From Bifidobacterium sp. ESL0790 (GTDB taxonomy: Bacteria; Actinomycetota; Actinomycetes; Actinomycetales; Bifidobacteriaceae), in the NCBI RefSeq assembly GCF_029395435.1, contig NZ_CP113915.1:744001-808000 (forward strand): a DNA stretch of 64,000 nt. Direction: 5' to 3'. The translations under genes and the position numbers were made by a program. This document shows positions 1-7,926 of the stretch, one piece after another. The notes beneath the pieces are model-generated. The model searched no databases and had not been told where the DNA came from. It saw nothing but the letters and a program-made list of their open reading frames with translations. Positions within the stretch are counted from its first letter, which is position 1; every line of letters starts with the position of its first letter.

Positions 1-591
1 CGCCAAGCGATGAAGCTCACCAACAACCCCGAGGACGCGCAGGATCTGGTGCAGGACGCCTACGAGCGCGCCTTTAAGGCGTTCGACAGCTTCCACCCTG
101 GCAGCAACTTCGAGGCGTGGATGACCACCATCGAGCGCAACGCCTACTTCAACCAGTACGCCAAGGCCAAGCGCCGCCCCCAGCGCGCCAACGACTCCAC
201 GGGGGAGTACGACGATTGGGACATCTACTCCGCCTCCGACCATTCCTCGGAGGGCCTCAAGTCTGCCGAGCAGGAGTACTTGGACGGCTTCGCGCCCGCC
301 GAGATCATGAAGGCGCTCTCCAAGCTCTCGCCCGAACGCCGCCAGGTGTTCATCGACACGGCCATCGACGGCAAGTCCTACAAGCAGGTCGCCGCCGAGC
401 AGGGCATCAAGATCGGCACGGTGATGAGCCGGCTCAACCGCGCCAGGACCCAGCTCAAGGAGGAGCTCACCGAATACGCCAAGCAGCGCGGCTACAAAGT
501 GGGCAACGCCACACAGGAGCCGAAGGGCGCGAAGGCCGCGAAAAGTGCCCGGCAACGTGCGGAAAATGCGACGGAAACGGCCAGTTCGTAA
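1..591 (+). CDS. sigH: ECF RNA polymerase sigma factor, SigH/RpoE type (5' end cut by window edge)
   Basis: Alternative sigma factor of the ECF group, which directs RNA polymerase to stress promoters. The frame is open from base 1 and the first visible ATG (base 10) falls inside conserved region 2 (residues like PEDAQDLVQDAYERAF), so the real start lies upstream of the window. Region 4 with its helix-turn-helix follows (LSPERRQVF, then YKQVAAEQGIKIGTVMSRL). The tail is Lys/Ala-rich. A small Cys-rich gene follows on the same strand, the usual sigma/anti-sigma arrangement. In SigH/SigR systems the partner is a redox-sensing anti-sigma factor; that partnership is inferred here from position. The subgroup (SigH rather than another ECF) is less certain than the ECF assignment. 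Confidence 0.88.
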   Translation, partial: RQAMKLTNNPEDAQDLVQDAYERAFKAFDSFHPGSNFEAWMTTIERNAYFNQYAKAKRRPQRANDSTGEYDDWDIYSASDHSSEGLKSAEQEYLDGFAPAEIMKALSKLSPERRQVFIDTAIDGKSYKQVAAEQGIKIGTVMSRLNRARTQLKEELTEYAKQRGYKVGNATQEPKGAKAAKSARQRAENATETASS

Positions 592-701
592 TACATATTC
601 ACTGTCCGCGAACTCGGGGATGTTGTTTATGGGGCAGAATGTTGAGTTATATAACGGTGAAAACTTGGAAGCTTTGAACATTCGGAAGGCAAGGATTGAG
701 G

Positions 702-980
702 ATGGAAAGGCAAATTGAGCACGGCAGCCGCGTGACGGTCAGCCAGCGGTCGGGCGACGCCTCGGTGCAGGTGAGCGTCACCGAGGTGGACGTGCGCGAC
801 GGCGATTGTTTCAACCCCGAGACCTGCTGCGACGCCCGCGAGAAGGCGCTGATCAACGAGCTGCGCGCCCTGCTGCGCCCCACCTGCGCACCGCAATGCC
901 TCATCACGAGGCTCGAGGCCACGCTCGACCGCTGCTGCCTGGAGGACCAGGCCGGCGACGCCAAGGCCTCATGCGCCTGA
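702..980 (+). CDS. Small Cys-rich protein, probable anti-sigma factor for the upstream ECF sigma
   Basis: A 92-residue protein lying about 110 bases after the sigma gene. An AAGG Shine-Dalgarno at 691-694 favours the ATG at 702; a TTG at 696 in the same frame is the alternative. It has eight cysteines: a CFNPETCC cluster, TCAPQC, RCC and one near the C-terminus. Its second half (LRALLRPTCAPQCLITRLE) resembles the helical C-terminal part of RsrA/RshA-type anti-sigma factors. The canonical zinc-binding H-x3-C-x2-C motif is not visible, so assignment rests on position, size and cysteine content. If it is the anti-sigma factor, it would sense redox state through cysteines in a different arrangement. 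Confidence 0.55.
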   Translation: MERQIEHGSRVTVSQRSGDASVQVSVTEVDVRDGDCFNPETCCDAREKALINELRALLRPTCAPQCLITRLEATLDRCCLEDQAGDAKASCA

Positions 981-1069
981 ACTGGCGCGCCTGGCGTTTC
1001 GGATATACTCGTATACTCACGTAACGCCTCAGGTGCAAACGATTCAGGTGCAAACGATTCAGATACAAG

Positions 1070-1103
1070 AAATGCCCCGCACGGTTGCGAGGCATTTTCG
1101 TTT
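1070..1103. terminator. Bidirectional terminator between anti-sigma and bL37 genes
   Basis: Stem AAATGCC-CGCA / TGCG-GGCATTT with loop CGGT, followed by a T-rich run on the plus strand and preceded by A-rich sequence. It lies between convergent genes. A 14-base direct repeat (containing GTGCAAACGATT) sits just upstream at about 1032-1059. Confidence 0.6.
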
Positions 1104-1143
1104 TGTTTGCGATTCTGGCGCTTCTCACGCCGAAACCAACGAC

Positions 1144-1218
1144 TCAGGCATTTGGCCTTTTGCCGTGGTTGGCCGCCTTTTTGCGGCGGGCCTTACGCTT
1201 GCGTCCGCGCATTCCCAT
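1144..1218 (-). CDS. 50S ribosomal protein bL37 (24 aa)
   Basis: A 24-codon gene too short for ordinary ORF calling. Reading the minus strand from the ATG at 1218-1216 gives a very basic peptide beginning MGMRGRKRKARRKK and ending AANHGKRPNA, then TGA. The ANHGKRPN ending is the hallmark of the actinobacterial large-subunit protein bL37, first recognised in mycobacterial ribosome structures. A strong Shine-Dalgarno (AAAGGAG, bases 1225-1231 on the minus strand) precedes the start. It converges on the small gene after sigH, with a terminator between. Confidence is high because length, charge, C-terminal motif and ribosome-binding site all agree. Confidence 0.9.
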   Translation of the reverse strand: MGMRGRKRKARRKKAANHGKRPNA

Positions 1219-1305
1219 GATGGACTCCTTTACACTCAATGAATAAGCCTTAGGTATTATCGCACGCTCTTTCGACTTCGCGTCGTACCTTTAAATTCTT
1301 GGTCG

Positions 1306-1442
1306 TTCCTGTCCCTAACATCTTCTTCCTGCCCTTAACGGTTCGTTCCTGCCCTTAATAGTCTGTTCCTGCCCTAAATACCACATTTTTCAACGCAAGA
1401 ATGTGGTATTTAGGGCAGGAAGCGCATTTTAGGGGCAGGAAG
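1306..1442. repeat. Multi-arm palindromic intergenic element (TTCCTGCCCTAA arms)
   Basis: Between bL37 and the 3' end of galM. Four tandem arms of the type TTCCTGCCCTTAA start at 1306, 1326, 1346 and 1366. Two inverted arms follow, at 1400-1421 and 1428-1442. The innermost pair (1366-1387 with 1400-1421) is an exact 22-bp inverted repeat. No gene is visible in the 1219-1587 gap. Confidence 0.85.
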
Positions 1443-1467
1443 AGTGACATTATCAGTCGGTCGACCC

Positions 1468-1513
1468 GCTGGTTTTCGTACGTTTGAAGTGTTCGGAATG
1501 TACGAAAACCAGC
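1468..1513. repeat. Second inverted repeat downstream of galM
   Basis: Exact 14-bp inverted repeat, GCTGGTTTTCGTAC at 1468-1481 and its complement at 1500-1513, with an 18-base loop. It lies about 75 bases beyond the galM stop on the minus strand. It could help end galM transcription, though no T-run follows. Confidence 0.75.
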
Positions 1514-1587
1514 AGGCGTACCGATTAGCTGCGGCAGGTGCGCGTGTGGAAGTGGCGGCACCTATCCGTCGAAACGATTCGTGTGGC

Positions 1588-2541
1588 TCAACGCTGCTCG
1601 GCCTTGAAATAGAGGGTGGTGGAGGTGGTCTCGCCGGGCTTGATGACGATGAGGTCCTTGCCGCTGTTGAAAGCGTTGGCATAGGCGGTCTGCGGCTCGA
1701 TGGCCACGCCCGCCGGGTGCGACTCGGGCGCGAAATGCGTGCCGGTGCACATCTGGAACGAGGTGATGGTGCTGTCGCCGCCGACGCTCACAGTCAGGCC
1801 GTCAGGGCGGGTGAGGTGCGCGAACGTGTTGCCGTCGGCGTCGCGCTCCACATCGGTCCAGGCGTCGTCGAAGGGCTGCTCGGTCAGAGCGGTGGGCTGG
1901 CGCAGGTCGTATTTGGTGCCGTCCACGGGCTCGGTGCCGGTGGGCAGCAGGCGGTCGTCGACGGTGACGTGCGTGCGCGCGGGGATGGTGACCTTGCACT
2001 GGGCGTTCTGGCCGTCGATCTCGTCGCCGTAGCCGTCGAAGCCGTTGGCGATCCACGGGTGGATGGCCATGGCCCAGGGCGCGTCCACGGTGTCGTTGTT
2101 GTGCGCGGTGAGGGTGAGGCTCAGGCCGTCGTCGCCTAGGCTGAACGTGGCGCGGACGGTGAGATCGAACGGATAACCCTTCATGCCGCCGGTGCGCCAG
2201 GTGAGCGCGACCTCGCTCTCCTCAAGGCGTTCCAGCTTCCAAAAGGCGCGGTAGCCGTAGCCGTGGATGGCGTTGTGGCGCTCGTGCTCGTCGATGGGCA
2301 GCTCGTAGGTCTTGCCCTCAAAGGTGTAGACGCCGTCGGCGATGCGGTTGGGGTAGGGGACGAGCAGCTGGCCGTTGCTGCACGGCACGGTCTTGTCCGG
2401 GTCCCACGAGGCGATCATGTCTTTGCCGCGGTAGGTGAGTTTGCGCAGCGTGGCGCCGAGCTCGGTGACCACCGCAGTGTAGTCGCCGTGGGTGATGGTG
2501 TATTGCTGGCCCGAGCGAGGGGGCAGAAGGGAAGATGCCAT
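1588..2541 (-). CDS. galM: Aldose 1-epimerase (galactose mutarotase family)
   Basis: Cytoplasmic enzyme that interconverts alpha and beta anomers of hexoses, feeding the Leloir and related sugar routes. The 317-residue length is normal. Family motifs in order: the VPYPNRIADG sugar-binding segment near residue 62, HNAIHGYGYRAFW with a catalytic His near residue 90, AMAIHPWI with the second His, and GVAIEPQTAYANAF near the C-terminus with the catalytic Glu. The start ATG at 2541 is followed by a normal mature sequence without signal peptide. Stand-alone gene on the minus strand; the palindromes at 1306-1513 lie beyond its 3' end. Natural sugar preference cannot be told from sequence. Confidence 0.93.
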   Translation of the reverse strand: MASSLLPPRSGQQYTITHGDYTAVVTELGATLRKLTYRGKDMIASWDPDKTVPCSNGQLLVPYPNRIADGVYTFEGKTYELPIDEHERHNAIHGYGYRAFWKLERLEESEVALTWRTGGMKGYPFDLTVRATFSLGDDGLSLTLTAHNNDTVDAPWAMAIHPWIANGFDGYGDEIDGQNAQCKVTIPARTHVTVDDRLLPTGTEPVDGTKYDLRQPTALTEQPFDDAWTDVERDADGNTFAHLTRPDGLTVSVGGDSTITSFQMCTGTHFAPESHPAGVAIEPQTAYANAFNSGKDLIVIKPGETTSTTLYFKAEQR

Positions 2542-2717
2542 TATCGACTCCTGAGATGAAAACGTTGTTGTTATCGTTCACTATTCTACGCGGGAGTATG
2601 TGCGTAACATCACTCGGGATTTCGCGTTGGCCGGCGTGTTTCGGCCTGTAATTTCGCCGCTAAGCCTCAACACTCCGAAGCGCTCTTGCACATGCACTTT
2701 CAGGAGCCTCGAAAGCC

Positions 2718-3227
2718 TCACCAGGTGCCGATTTTGGCGACCTTCGCTCCGAGCACTTTCACCAGGTCATGTGGGTTGACTCCTACGCTGAAGCCGCGCT
2801 TGCCGCCGGAGACCAGAATCTCATCGAAATCCATCGCGCTCTCGTCGATGACGGTCTGGTGTTTGGTGCGCTGGCCCAGCGGTGAGATGCCGCCGACCAC
2901 GTAGCCGCTTTCGCGCTGCGCCACCTTGGGGTCGGCCATGGCGGCCTTCTTCGCGCCCACGGCGGCCGCGAGATCTTTCATATCGAGATGGCCGCTCACC
3001 GGCACCACGCCGATCACGCGCTCCGAGCCCGTGTCGGCCATCAGCGTCTTGAACGCCTGATGCGGGTCGATGCCCAGCTTCTCCGCGCCCTCGAGCCCGT
3101 ACCCCTCGCTCATGTGGTCGGAGGAGTGCTCGTACTCGTAGATCTTGAACGGTATGCCCGCCTCGGTCAGCTCGCGCGTCGCCGGCGTGGAGGCCGTGCC
3201 CGCCGCTTTCTTGTGCTTCTTGCTCAT
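2718..3227 (-). CDS. ybaK: Cys-tRNA(Pro)/aminoacyl-tRNA deacylase, YbaK/EbsC family
   Basis: Trans-editing enzyme that hydrolyses Cys mischarged on tRNA(Pro). The YbaK fold is recognisable: TPATRELTEAGIPFKIYEYEH at the N-terminus, FKTLMADTG, VVPVSGHLDMKDLAAAVGAKKAAMAD in the middle, and GYVVGGISPLGQR towards the end, the conserved GG-SP-G loop. The chosen start (ATG at 3227, MSKKHKK) gives 169 residues, close to the family norm. An upstream in-frame ATG at 3245 is possible, but neither start has a strong ribosome-binding site. Isolated gene on the minus strand between galM and gap. Confidence 0.9.
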   Translation of the reverse strand: MSKKHKKAAGTASTPATRELTEAGIPFKIYEYEHSSDHMSEGYGLEGAEKLGIDPHQAFKTLMADTGSERVIGVVPVSGHLDMKDLAAAVGAKKAAMADPKVAQRESGYVVGGISPLGQRTKHQTVIDESAMDFDEILVSGGKRGFSVGVNPHDLVKVLGAKVAKIGTW

Positions 3228-3432
3228 ACCTGCAAGTCTAACCATCTTGTATTTCCAGCTTTCGGCCTGTGTTCCTCACAAATCGTGAATCATGAATTTC
3301 GCAATCGAATCGAGGATGCCGAATCTGTGGACGGGTGAGAATCGGTTCGTTTTCACCGGTTGATGTGTCTGAAGTGCGTTGCGAGGTCTTGAGAAAAGGC
3401 GAACCGCATGATGCACTATGAACCGGAGTATC

Positions 3433-3466
3433 AAAAAGGTCCCGTCCAAATGGAGGGGACCTTTTC
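3433..3466 (-). terminator. Rho-independent terminator of gap
   Basis: Stem AAAAGGTCCC-TCC / GGA-GGGACCTTTT with an AAAT loop. Read on the minus strand it ends in a run of Ts, about 45 bases after the gap stop codon. Confidence 0.85.
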
Positions 3467-3509
3467 GTATGAATCACGTCGTGGCGTCAAACGCCTCGCG
3501 TGGTTTAGC

Positions 3510-4565
3510 TCACTTGCTGATTTCGGCGAAGTAGAGCAGGGTGCGGATCATGTTGCAGGTGAAGCCGTACTCGTTGTCGTAGAAGGCGACCGTGCGGGCC
3601 AGCGTCGTGCCGTCGATGGTGTTGACGTCGGTCTGCGTCGGGTCGAAGACGCCACCGTGGGTGTCGCCGATGATGTCGGAGGTCACGATGCTATCAGCGT
3701 TGTAGCCGAAGGTGTCGTTGTTCTCGAAAGCCTTCTTGGCGGCGGCGTTGATGTCGTCGGCGGTGACTTCCTTGTCGAGCACGGTGAAGAGCTCGGTGAT
3801 GGACCCGTCCGGGACCTGCACGCGCTGGGCGTGGCCCTGCAGCTTGCCGTTGACCGAGGGGACGACCTTGCCGATGGCCTTGGCGGCGCCGGTGGAGTGC
3901 TCGATCGTGTTGACCGCGGAGGCGCGGTTGTTGCGCGGCTTGGAACCACGGGGGCCGTCAAGCAGCATCTGGGTGCCGGTGTAGGCGTGGATGGTGGTCA
4001 TGAAGCCGACCTTGATGCCGAACTGGTCGTCGAGCAGCTTGACGAGCGCCGCGAAGGAGTTCGTGGTGCAGGAGCCGGAGGAGACGATGTTGTCGGTGGG
4101 CTTCAGGATCTCCTGGTTGACGCCATAGACGACGGTCGGGGTGGTCTCGTCCTTCGCCGGAGCGGAGATGAGGACCTTCTTGGCGCCGGCGTCCAGGTGG
4201 GCCTGGCTCTTCTCGGCGGAGGTGTAGAAGCCGGTGCACTCGAGCACGAACTCGACGCCATCGTTCTTCACCCACGGAATGTTGCGGGCGTCCTTCTCGG
4301 CGTAGACCTTGTATTCCTTGCCGTCAACGACGATCGCGTCATCGGTGGACTTCACGTCGACCGGGGTGCCGTCATCGTGACGGAAGGTGCCGTGGGTGCT
4401 GTCGTACTTCAGCAGATAGGCGAGCATGGAAGGCGTGGTCAGATCGTTGATTGCTGCGACCTCGATGTCACCGGCCTCGCCGCCGCGCGCCTGCAGCTCG
4501 AAGATGCGACGGAACGCAAGACGACCGATACGGCCGAAACCGTTAATACCAATCTTTACTGTCAT
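3510..4565 (-). CDS. gap: Glyceraldehyde-3-phosphate dehydrogenase
   Basis: Oxidises glyceraldehyde 3-phosphate to 1,3-bisphosphoglycerate with NAD in the lower glycolytic or bifid-shunt pathway. The 351-residue protein starts with the Rossmann motif [13 protein letters not shown] and carries the active-site [10 protein letters not shown] (catalytic Cys near residue 160). HAYTGTQ and the phosphate-binding [14 protein letters not shown] segment follow (here [15 protein letters not shown]). A good Shine-Dalgarno (GGGAGAA) precedes the ATG at 4565. A terminator lies just beyond the stop. An exact 14-bp palindrome 139 bases upstream, inside the preceding gene, is a candidate LacI-family operator controlling it. 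Confidence 0.97.
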   Translation of the reverse strand: MTVKIGINGFGRIGRLAFRRIFELQARGGEAGDIEVAAINDLTTPSMLAYLLKYDSTHGTFRHDDGTPVDVKSTDDAIVVDGKEYKVYAEKDARNIPWVKNDGVEFVLECTGFYTSAEKSQAHLDAGAKKVLISAPAKDETTPTVVYGVNQEILKPTDNIVSSGSCTTNSFAALVKLLDDQFGIKVGFMTTIHAYTGTQMLLDGPRGSKPRNNRASAVNTIEHSTGAAKAIGKVVPSVNGKLQGHAQRVQVPDGSITELFTVLDKEVTADDINAAAKKAFENNDTFGYNADSIVTSDIIGDTHGGVFDPTQTDVNTIDGTTLARTVAFYDNEYGFTCNMIRTLLYFAEISK

Positions 4566-4632
4566 GTGATTCTCCCTGTGGAATCGGCCAGGGCGCGGAG
4601 TCGCGCCAATGACCTTTATTTACCAACGAGTC

Positions 4633-5076
4633 TTATTTTAATCTGTCAGCTGTACTAAAAAGGGCTGTTTGCCATGCTTCTGGCAGAAAACCCACCAAAA
4701 CGGTGTTAGCGCTAACAACGATTGGGCGTTTTACCAACATGCCGTTGCTCGCCAGCGTTTCGAGCTGCTCGTCCTCGCTCATCCCGGGCAGCTTGTCTTT
4801 GAGCTTGAGCTCGCGGTAGGGCATGCCGGAGGTGTTGAAGAAGCGCTTGAGGGGCAGGCCACTCGCCTTCCACCAGCGGCGCAGCTCCTCGACGGTGGGA
4901 TTGTCGGTTTTGATGTTGCGCTCGGTGAAGTCCACGTTGTGCTCGCCCAGCCACTTGCGGGCTCTGGCGCAGGTGGTGCAGTGGTTGTAGCAGACGAAGA
5001 GCGCCTTGCCGTCCCATTGCGCCGGGTCGGGGGTTGGGACTTGGGTTGAAGTCGTTGGTTTTTCTGCGTTGGTCAT
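4633..5076 (-). CDS. ArsC/Spx/MgsR-family thioredoxin-fold protein
   Basis: A 147-residue protein of the arsenate reductase/Spx superfamily. It has the redox CTTCARARKWL (C-x2-C) near its N-terminus, the FTERNIKTDNPTVEELRRW segment, LPLKRFFNTSGMPYRELKLKDKLP and the closing KRPIVV... VGF strand. These match the YffB/ArsC fold rather than a proven arsenate reductase, and no arsenic genes lie nearby. Start chosen at ATG 5076, which has AAAGGA eight bases upstream; an ATG at 5091 is also in frame. It ends 67 bases before gap, and a palindromic operator candidate for gap lies inside its 3' part. Confidence 0.85.
   Translation of the reverse strand: MTNAEKPTTSTQVPTPDPAQWDGKALFVCYNHCTTCARARKWLGEHNVDFTERNIKTDNPTVEELRRWWKASGLPLKRFFNTSGMPYRELKLKDKLPGMSEDEQLETLASNGMLVKRPIVVSANTVLVGFLPEAWQTALFSTADRLK
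4704..4717. promoter_or_regulatory. Palindromic LacI-family-type operator upstream of gap
   Basis: Exact 14-bp palindrome TGTTAGCGCTAACA, inside the 3' end of the ArsC-like gene and 139 bases upstream of the gap start. The central GCGC with flanking TTA/TAA is typical of LacI-family operators. Bifidobacteria are known to control glycolytic genes with such regulators (AraQ); attribution to AraQ is inference. Confidence 0.55.
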
Positions 5077-5214
5077 CGTAGATCCTTTCATCGCGCCGTT
5101 GCTTCGAGTCTAGATTCCGCCTGAGTGTCTTGAAAGGGCGAAATGCCGCGAATCGTGAATTCTCATGTGCAATGGGCGACAAAACGCTCGTGATGGGCAT
5201 CTATTATCGCTTAT

Positions 5215-5445
5215 CGTCGTTTCCATTCCAGTTGACTTCCGAACTGGATGAATCCGAGCGTTGCCGCCTCGTGAGTGTGTTGATTGTTCCAGTCCGGGTT
5301 CGGAGTGGATGTATGCGTCCGCTGGCAATTGGTGAGTGTCTTGATCGTTCCAGTCAGGTTTCGAGCTGGATATATGCATTCGTTGGTGATTGGTGAGCGT
5401 AGGGATACGCCCAGTTCAGCTTTGGAGTGGACACAGCTGTGCGAT
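5215..5445. repeat. Degenerate tandem repeats, about 61-base period
   Basis: In the gap between thiN and the ArsC-like gene. Two clear copies start at about 5271 and 5332 (shared GTGAGTGT, TTGAT-GTTCCAGTC, TTCG and ATATATGC-like blocks). More diverged copies lie before and after, near 5215 and 5392. No gene is visible in 5077-5474. Confidence 0.7.
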
Positions 5446-5474
5446 GAGGTGGCGGTGTGCGAACGAGTGGGCGA

Positions 5475-6368
5475 TCAGCGCGAAGGATTGAGGAGGGAGG
5501 AGACTTCGGAGGCCAAGGGGCCCAGCGTCTCGGCGGGGGAGACTGTGGTGGAGAACGCCGGGAAAATCGCCTCGATGGGGAAGGTGACGATGAGGGTGCC
5601 GTCCGAGACGCTGATGGAGGCCGGCCGCCCGGCAAGCAGCTCGTTGCTCACGCCGAGCACGGTGTCGCTGCGCATCGTGCCGTTTTCGAGCTCGTATTTG
5701 AGCCCCGTTTCGGTGACCCCGCGCGAGACGTCGGAATGCGAGAACACCGAGACCATGCGGTTTGTGGTGTTGGCGCTTGTTCTGTCCTTCTGTGGGTTTT
5801 GAGCGTCGCGGTTGATTTGGGCAGTCGCTGAAGAAGCCGTATCGGGAGTCGCAACGTGAGTTTCGGCATCTTGACTGTTGGAAATCGTCGAATGAGGGCT
5901 CGGGGCATCGCTATCGGCCGGCAAAGCGTTGGCGGGGAAGTGGAGCGACCCGTTGCAGATTGAGGTGACCACGCTGCGCCTTCCGAAGAGCATGCCGTGG
6001 CCGCCGTTGTGAGCCAAAAGCGCGAGCATCTGAATGTTGGCGATGGTGTGGTCGATGCGGCCGCCGAGCCCGCCGTAGATGCGGAAGCTCCTGAAACCCC
6101 GCGCCCAGCCGGCCTTCAATGCCGAAAGCATGTCGGGATCATCGTGCTCGGGCGGCAGCTTGATGGTCTCCACCCCTTGCGGAGCCCGCACGTTCGCGGA
6201 ATCAAAGTCCCCGATGACCAAATCCGGTTGGATTCCCAACCCGCGCACATGGTTCAGTCCCCCGTCGGCCACGATGACAAAGGCGTTTTCCGGCAGTTCG
6301 CCACCGCGCGGCTCGTTGCCGTAATAGGTGCCGGCCGCAAAGATGACGCAAGGCTTCAAAAAGGTCAT
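5475..6368 (-). CDS. thiN: Thiamine pyrophosphokinase
   Basis: Transfers pyrophosphate from ATP to thiamine to make thiamine diphosphate, the cofactor that phosphoketolase needs. Motifs: VIVADGGLNHV, DLVIGDFDS, HDDPDMLSALK and the GGLGGRIDHTIANIQML block, all typical of the catalytic domain; the C-terminal binding domain has TGLKYELENGTM and VSNELLAG. At 297 residues it is longer than usual. The excess is a Ser/Ala/Asn/Asp-rich insertion at about residues 145-200 between the two domains, probably a disordered linker. The start ATG at 6368 has no useful Shine-Dalgarno, but a TAGAAT -10 box ends six bases before it, suggesting a leaderless message. Confidence 0.92.
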   Translation of the reverse strand: MTFLKPCVIFAAGTYYGNEPRGGELPENAFVIVADGGLNHVRGLGIQPDLVIGDFDSANVRAPQGVETIKLPPEHDDPDMLSALKAGWARGFRSFRIYGGLGGRIDHTIANIQMLALLAHNGGHGMLFGRRSVVTSICNGSLHFPANALPADSDAPSPHSTISNSQDAETHVATPDTASSATAQINRDAQNPQKDRTSANTTNRMVSVFSHSDVSRGVTETGLKYELENGTMRSDTVLGVSNELLAGRPASISVSDGTLIVTFPIEAIFPAFSTTVSPAETLGPLASEVSSLLNPSR

Positions 6369-6684
6369 ACCCCGATTCTAGACGGTGCGGCTGTGCTCGC
6401 TCCGTACTTGTCGAAGGATATTTGGAACTCGGTCACAAACCTTAAGTCCGTAGGTATGGTATTATTAAGTTTTGGCTTGAGAAATCAAGAAAGTGGGTGC
6501 GCCCCACCTGGAAGCTTGTCGTAGCTTCGGGTTCAAGGCATTCCTTGACTTTTGCCGGGAATCGGAAGTCTGGCCTTTGCGCCGGCTCCGCCGTGCCGAT
6601 AATGATTCGGCATGTGTGTTTTGAATTCATTGTTGCGATTGACGCCATGGCTGTTGAAACCGTGAAGCGTCGCAAGACTTCCGG
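6369..6684 (+). promoter_or_regulatory. Structured untranslated leader of infC-rpmI-rplT
   Basis: No convincing gene. A TATTAT/TATGGT -10-like sequence lies at about 6455-6465. Downstream are successive small hairpins: GTGGG/CCCAC at 6493-6507, GAAGCT/AGCTTC at 6511-6528, AAGG/CCTT near 6535-6546 and TGCCGA/TTCGGCA at 6594-6612. In other bacteria this operon is autoregulated through its leader by IF-3 or L20; that such control applies here is inference. Confidence 0.45.
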
Positions 6685-7587
6685 ATGATGACGCGTCCAA
6701 CGGAGCAAGGATTGGAGTTCATCATCAGCGCAGAACCACGGATTAACGACGAGATACGCGTCTCCCAAGTACGCCTGATCGGCCCGAACAGCGAGCAGGT
6801 GGGTGTCATCGCGACCTCGGTCGCATTGAACCTGGCGAAAGAGGCGAATCTCGATTTGGTCGAGGTGGCGCCGAATGCGAAGCCTCCCGTCGCCAAGCTC
6901 ATCGACTACGGCAAGTACAAGTACAACGAGAAGATCAAGCAGCGTGAGGCCCGTCGTAACCAGAGCTCCGCGGAGATCAAGGAGATCCGGTTCAGGCTCA
7001 AGATTGACGAGCATGACTTCGAGACCAAGAAGGGCCACGTCATCCGTTTCCTCTCCAATGGAGACAAGGTGAAGGTCACCATCATGCTGCGCGGCCGTGA
7101 GCAGTCCCGCCCGATTGGTGGCGTGGAGCTCTTGCAGCGGCTGGCCGATGAGGTCTCCGAGTATGGCACCATCGAGTTCTACCCGAAGCATGAGGGCCGC
7201 AACATCTTCATGACCTTGGCTCCCAAGGGCAAGAAGGTGCACACCCAGTCCGAGCAGCGCCGTCGTGGCGCCGAGTCCCGCGCCGAGCGCCAGGCCCGCC
7301 AGAAGGCGCGCCTCGAGGCCAAGCAGCAGGAGCAGGCCAAGGAAGTGAAGGAGGCCAAGGCCGCCGTCAAGTCGGTGGACGCCGAGAAGCCCGCCGCTCC
7401 CAAGGCCAGCAAACCCGCCCAGGCCAAGCCCGCGAAGAGCGCCGAACCCAAGGCCTCCAAGCCCGCCGCCAAGAGCGCCGCGCCCAAGGCCGCAACGCCC
7501 GCGAAACCGGCGAAGCCAGCCAGCAAGCCGGCCAAGCCCGCGCCGCAGCGCAAACCCAAAGCTCCGAGCCCCAAGGGCAAGAAGTAA
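6685..7587 (+). CDS. infC: Translation initiation factor IF-3 with long Ala/Lys/Pro-rich tail
   Basis: Binds the 30S subunit, prevents premature 50S joining and proofreads start codons. The core is complete: [21 protein letters not shown] at the N-terminus, [24 protein letters not shown], the [17 protein letters not shown] linker and the C-terminal domain to about residue 185. A low-complexity Ala/Lys/Pro tail of about 115 residues follows, absent from enterobacterial IF-3 but seen in bifidobacterial homologues. The start is uncertain. ATG 6685 has a poor ribosome-binding site, whereas GGAG at 6714-6717 is well placed for an ATC codon at 6724, which would begin exactly at the conserved [10 protein letters not shown] rare start codon is the known autoregulatory device of infC. 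Confidence 0.95.
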   Translation: MMTRPTEQGLEFIISAEPRINDEIRVSQVRLIGPNSEQVGVIATSVALNLAKEANLDLVEVAPNAKPPVAKLIDYGKYKYNEKIKQREARRNQSSAEIKEIRFRLKIDEHDFETKKGHVIRFLSNGDKVKVTIMLRGREQSRPIGGVELLQRLADEVSEYGTIEFYPKHEGRNIFMTLAPKGKKVHTQSEQRRRGAESRAERQARQKARLEAKQQEQAKEVKEAKAAVKSVDAEKPAAPKASKPAQAKPAKSAEPKASKPAAKSAAPKAATPAKPAKPASKPAKPAPQRKPKAPSPKGKK

Positions 7588-7681
7588 GGCCCAGCAAACA
7601 ACACTTTGCGTGCCTCGGTTCAAGCCGGGGAGCGCAGGGCCATCAAACAGGATTTGATACCCCAATACAAGGAGGGCAGCA

Positions 7682-7876
7682 ATGCCAAAGATGAAAACAA
7701 ACTCCGCCGCGAAAAAGCGCGTCCGCGTCACTGGCTCGGGCAAGCTGATGCAGGCCGGCAGCGGAATGCGCCACAACCTGGAACACAAGTCCGCCCGCAA
7801 GCGCCGCAACCTTTCGCGCGACCAGGTGCTCGCCCCGGCGCAGAGCAAGAACATGAAGAAGCTGCTCGGCCGCTGA
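7682..7876 (+). CDS. rpmI: 50S ribosomal protein bL35
   Basis: Basic 64-residue protein of the large subunit. It starts [20 protein letters not shown], has the [19 protein letters not shown] block and ends in KNMKKLLGR, all characteristic of bL35. AAGGAGG precedes the ATG at ideal spacing. It is the second gene of the infC-rpmI-rplT operon, 94 bases after infC and 50 before rplT. Confidence 0.98.
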   Translation: MPKMKTNSAAKKRVRVTGSGKLMQAGSGMRHNLEHKSARKRRNLSRDQVLAPAQSKNMKKLLGR

Positions 7877-7926
7877 CCGCAGCTGACACCAGTCTTAGAC
7901 GTCAATAGAAAGCTAGAGGAAATATT

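Noticed and set aside
6497..6688. A 63-codon frame in the infC leader overlapping the first infC ATG
   Set aside because: No recognisable protein pattern, and the region is better explained as a hairpin-rich leader. A leader peptide cannot be excluded.
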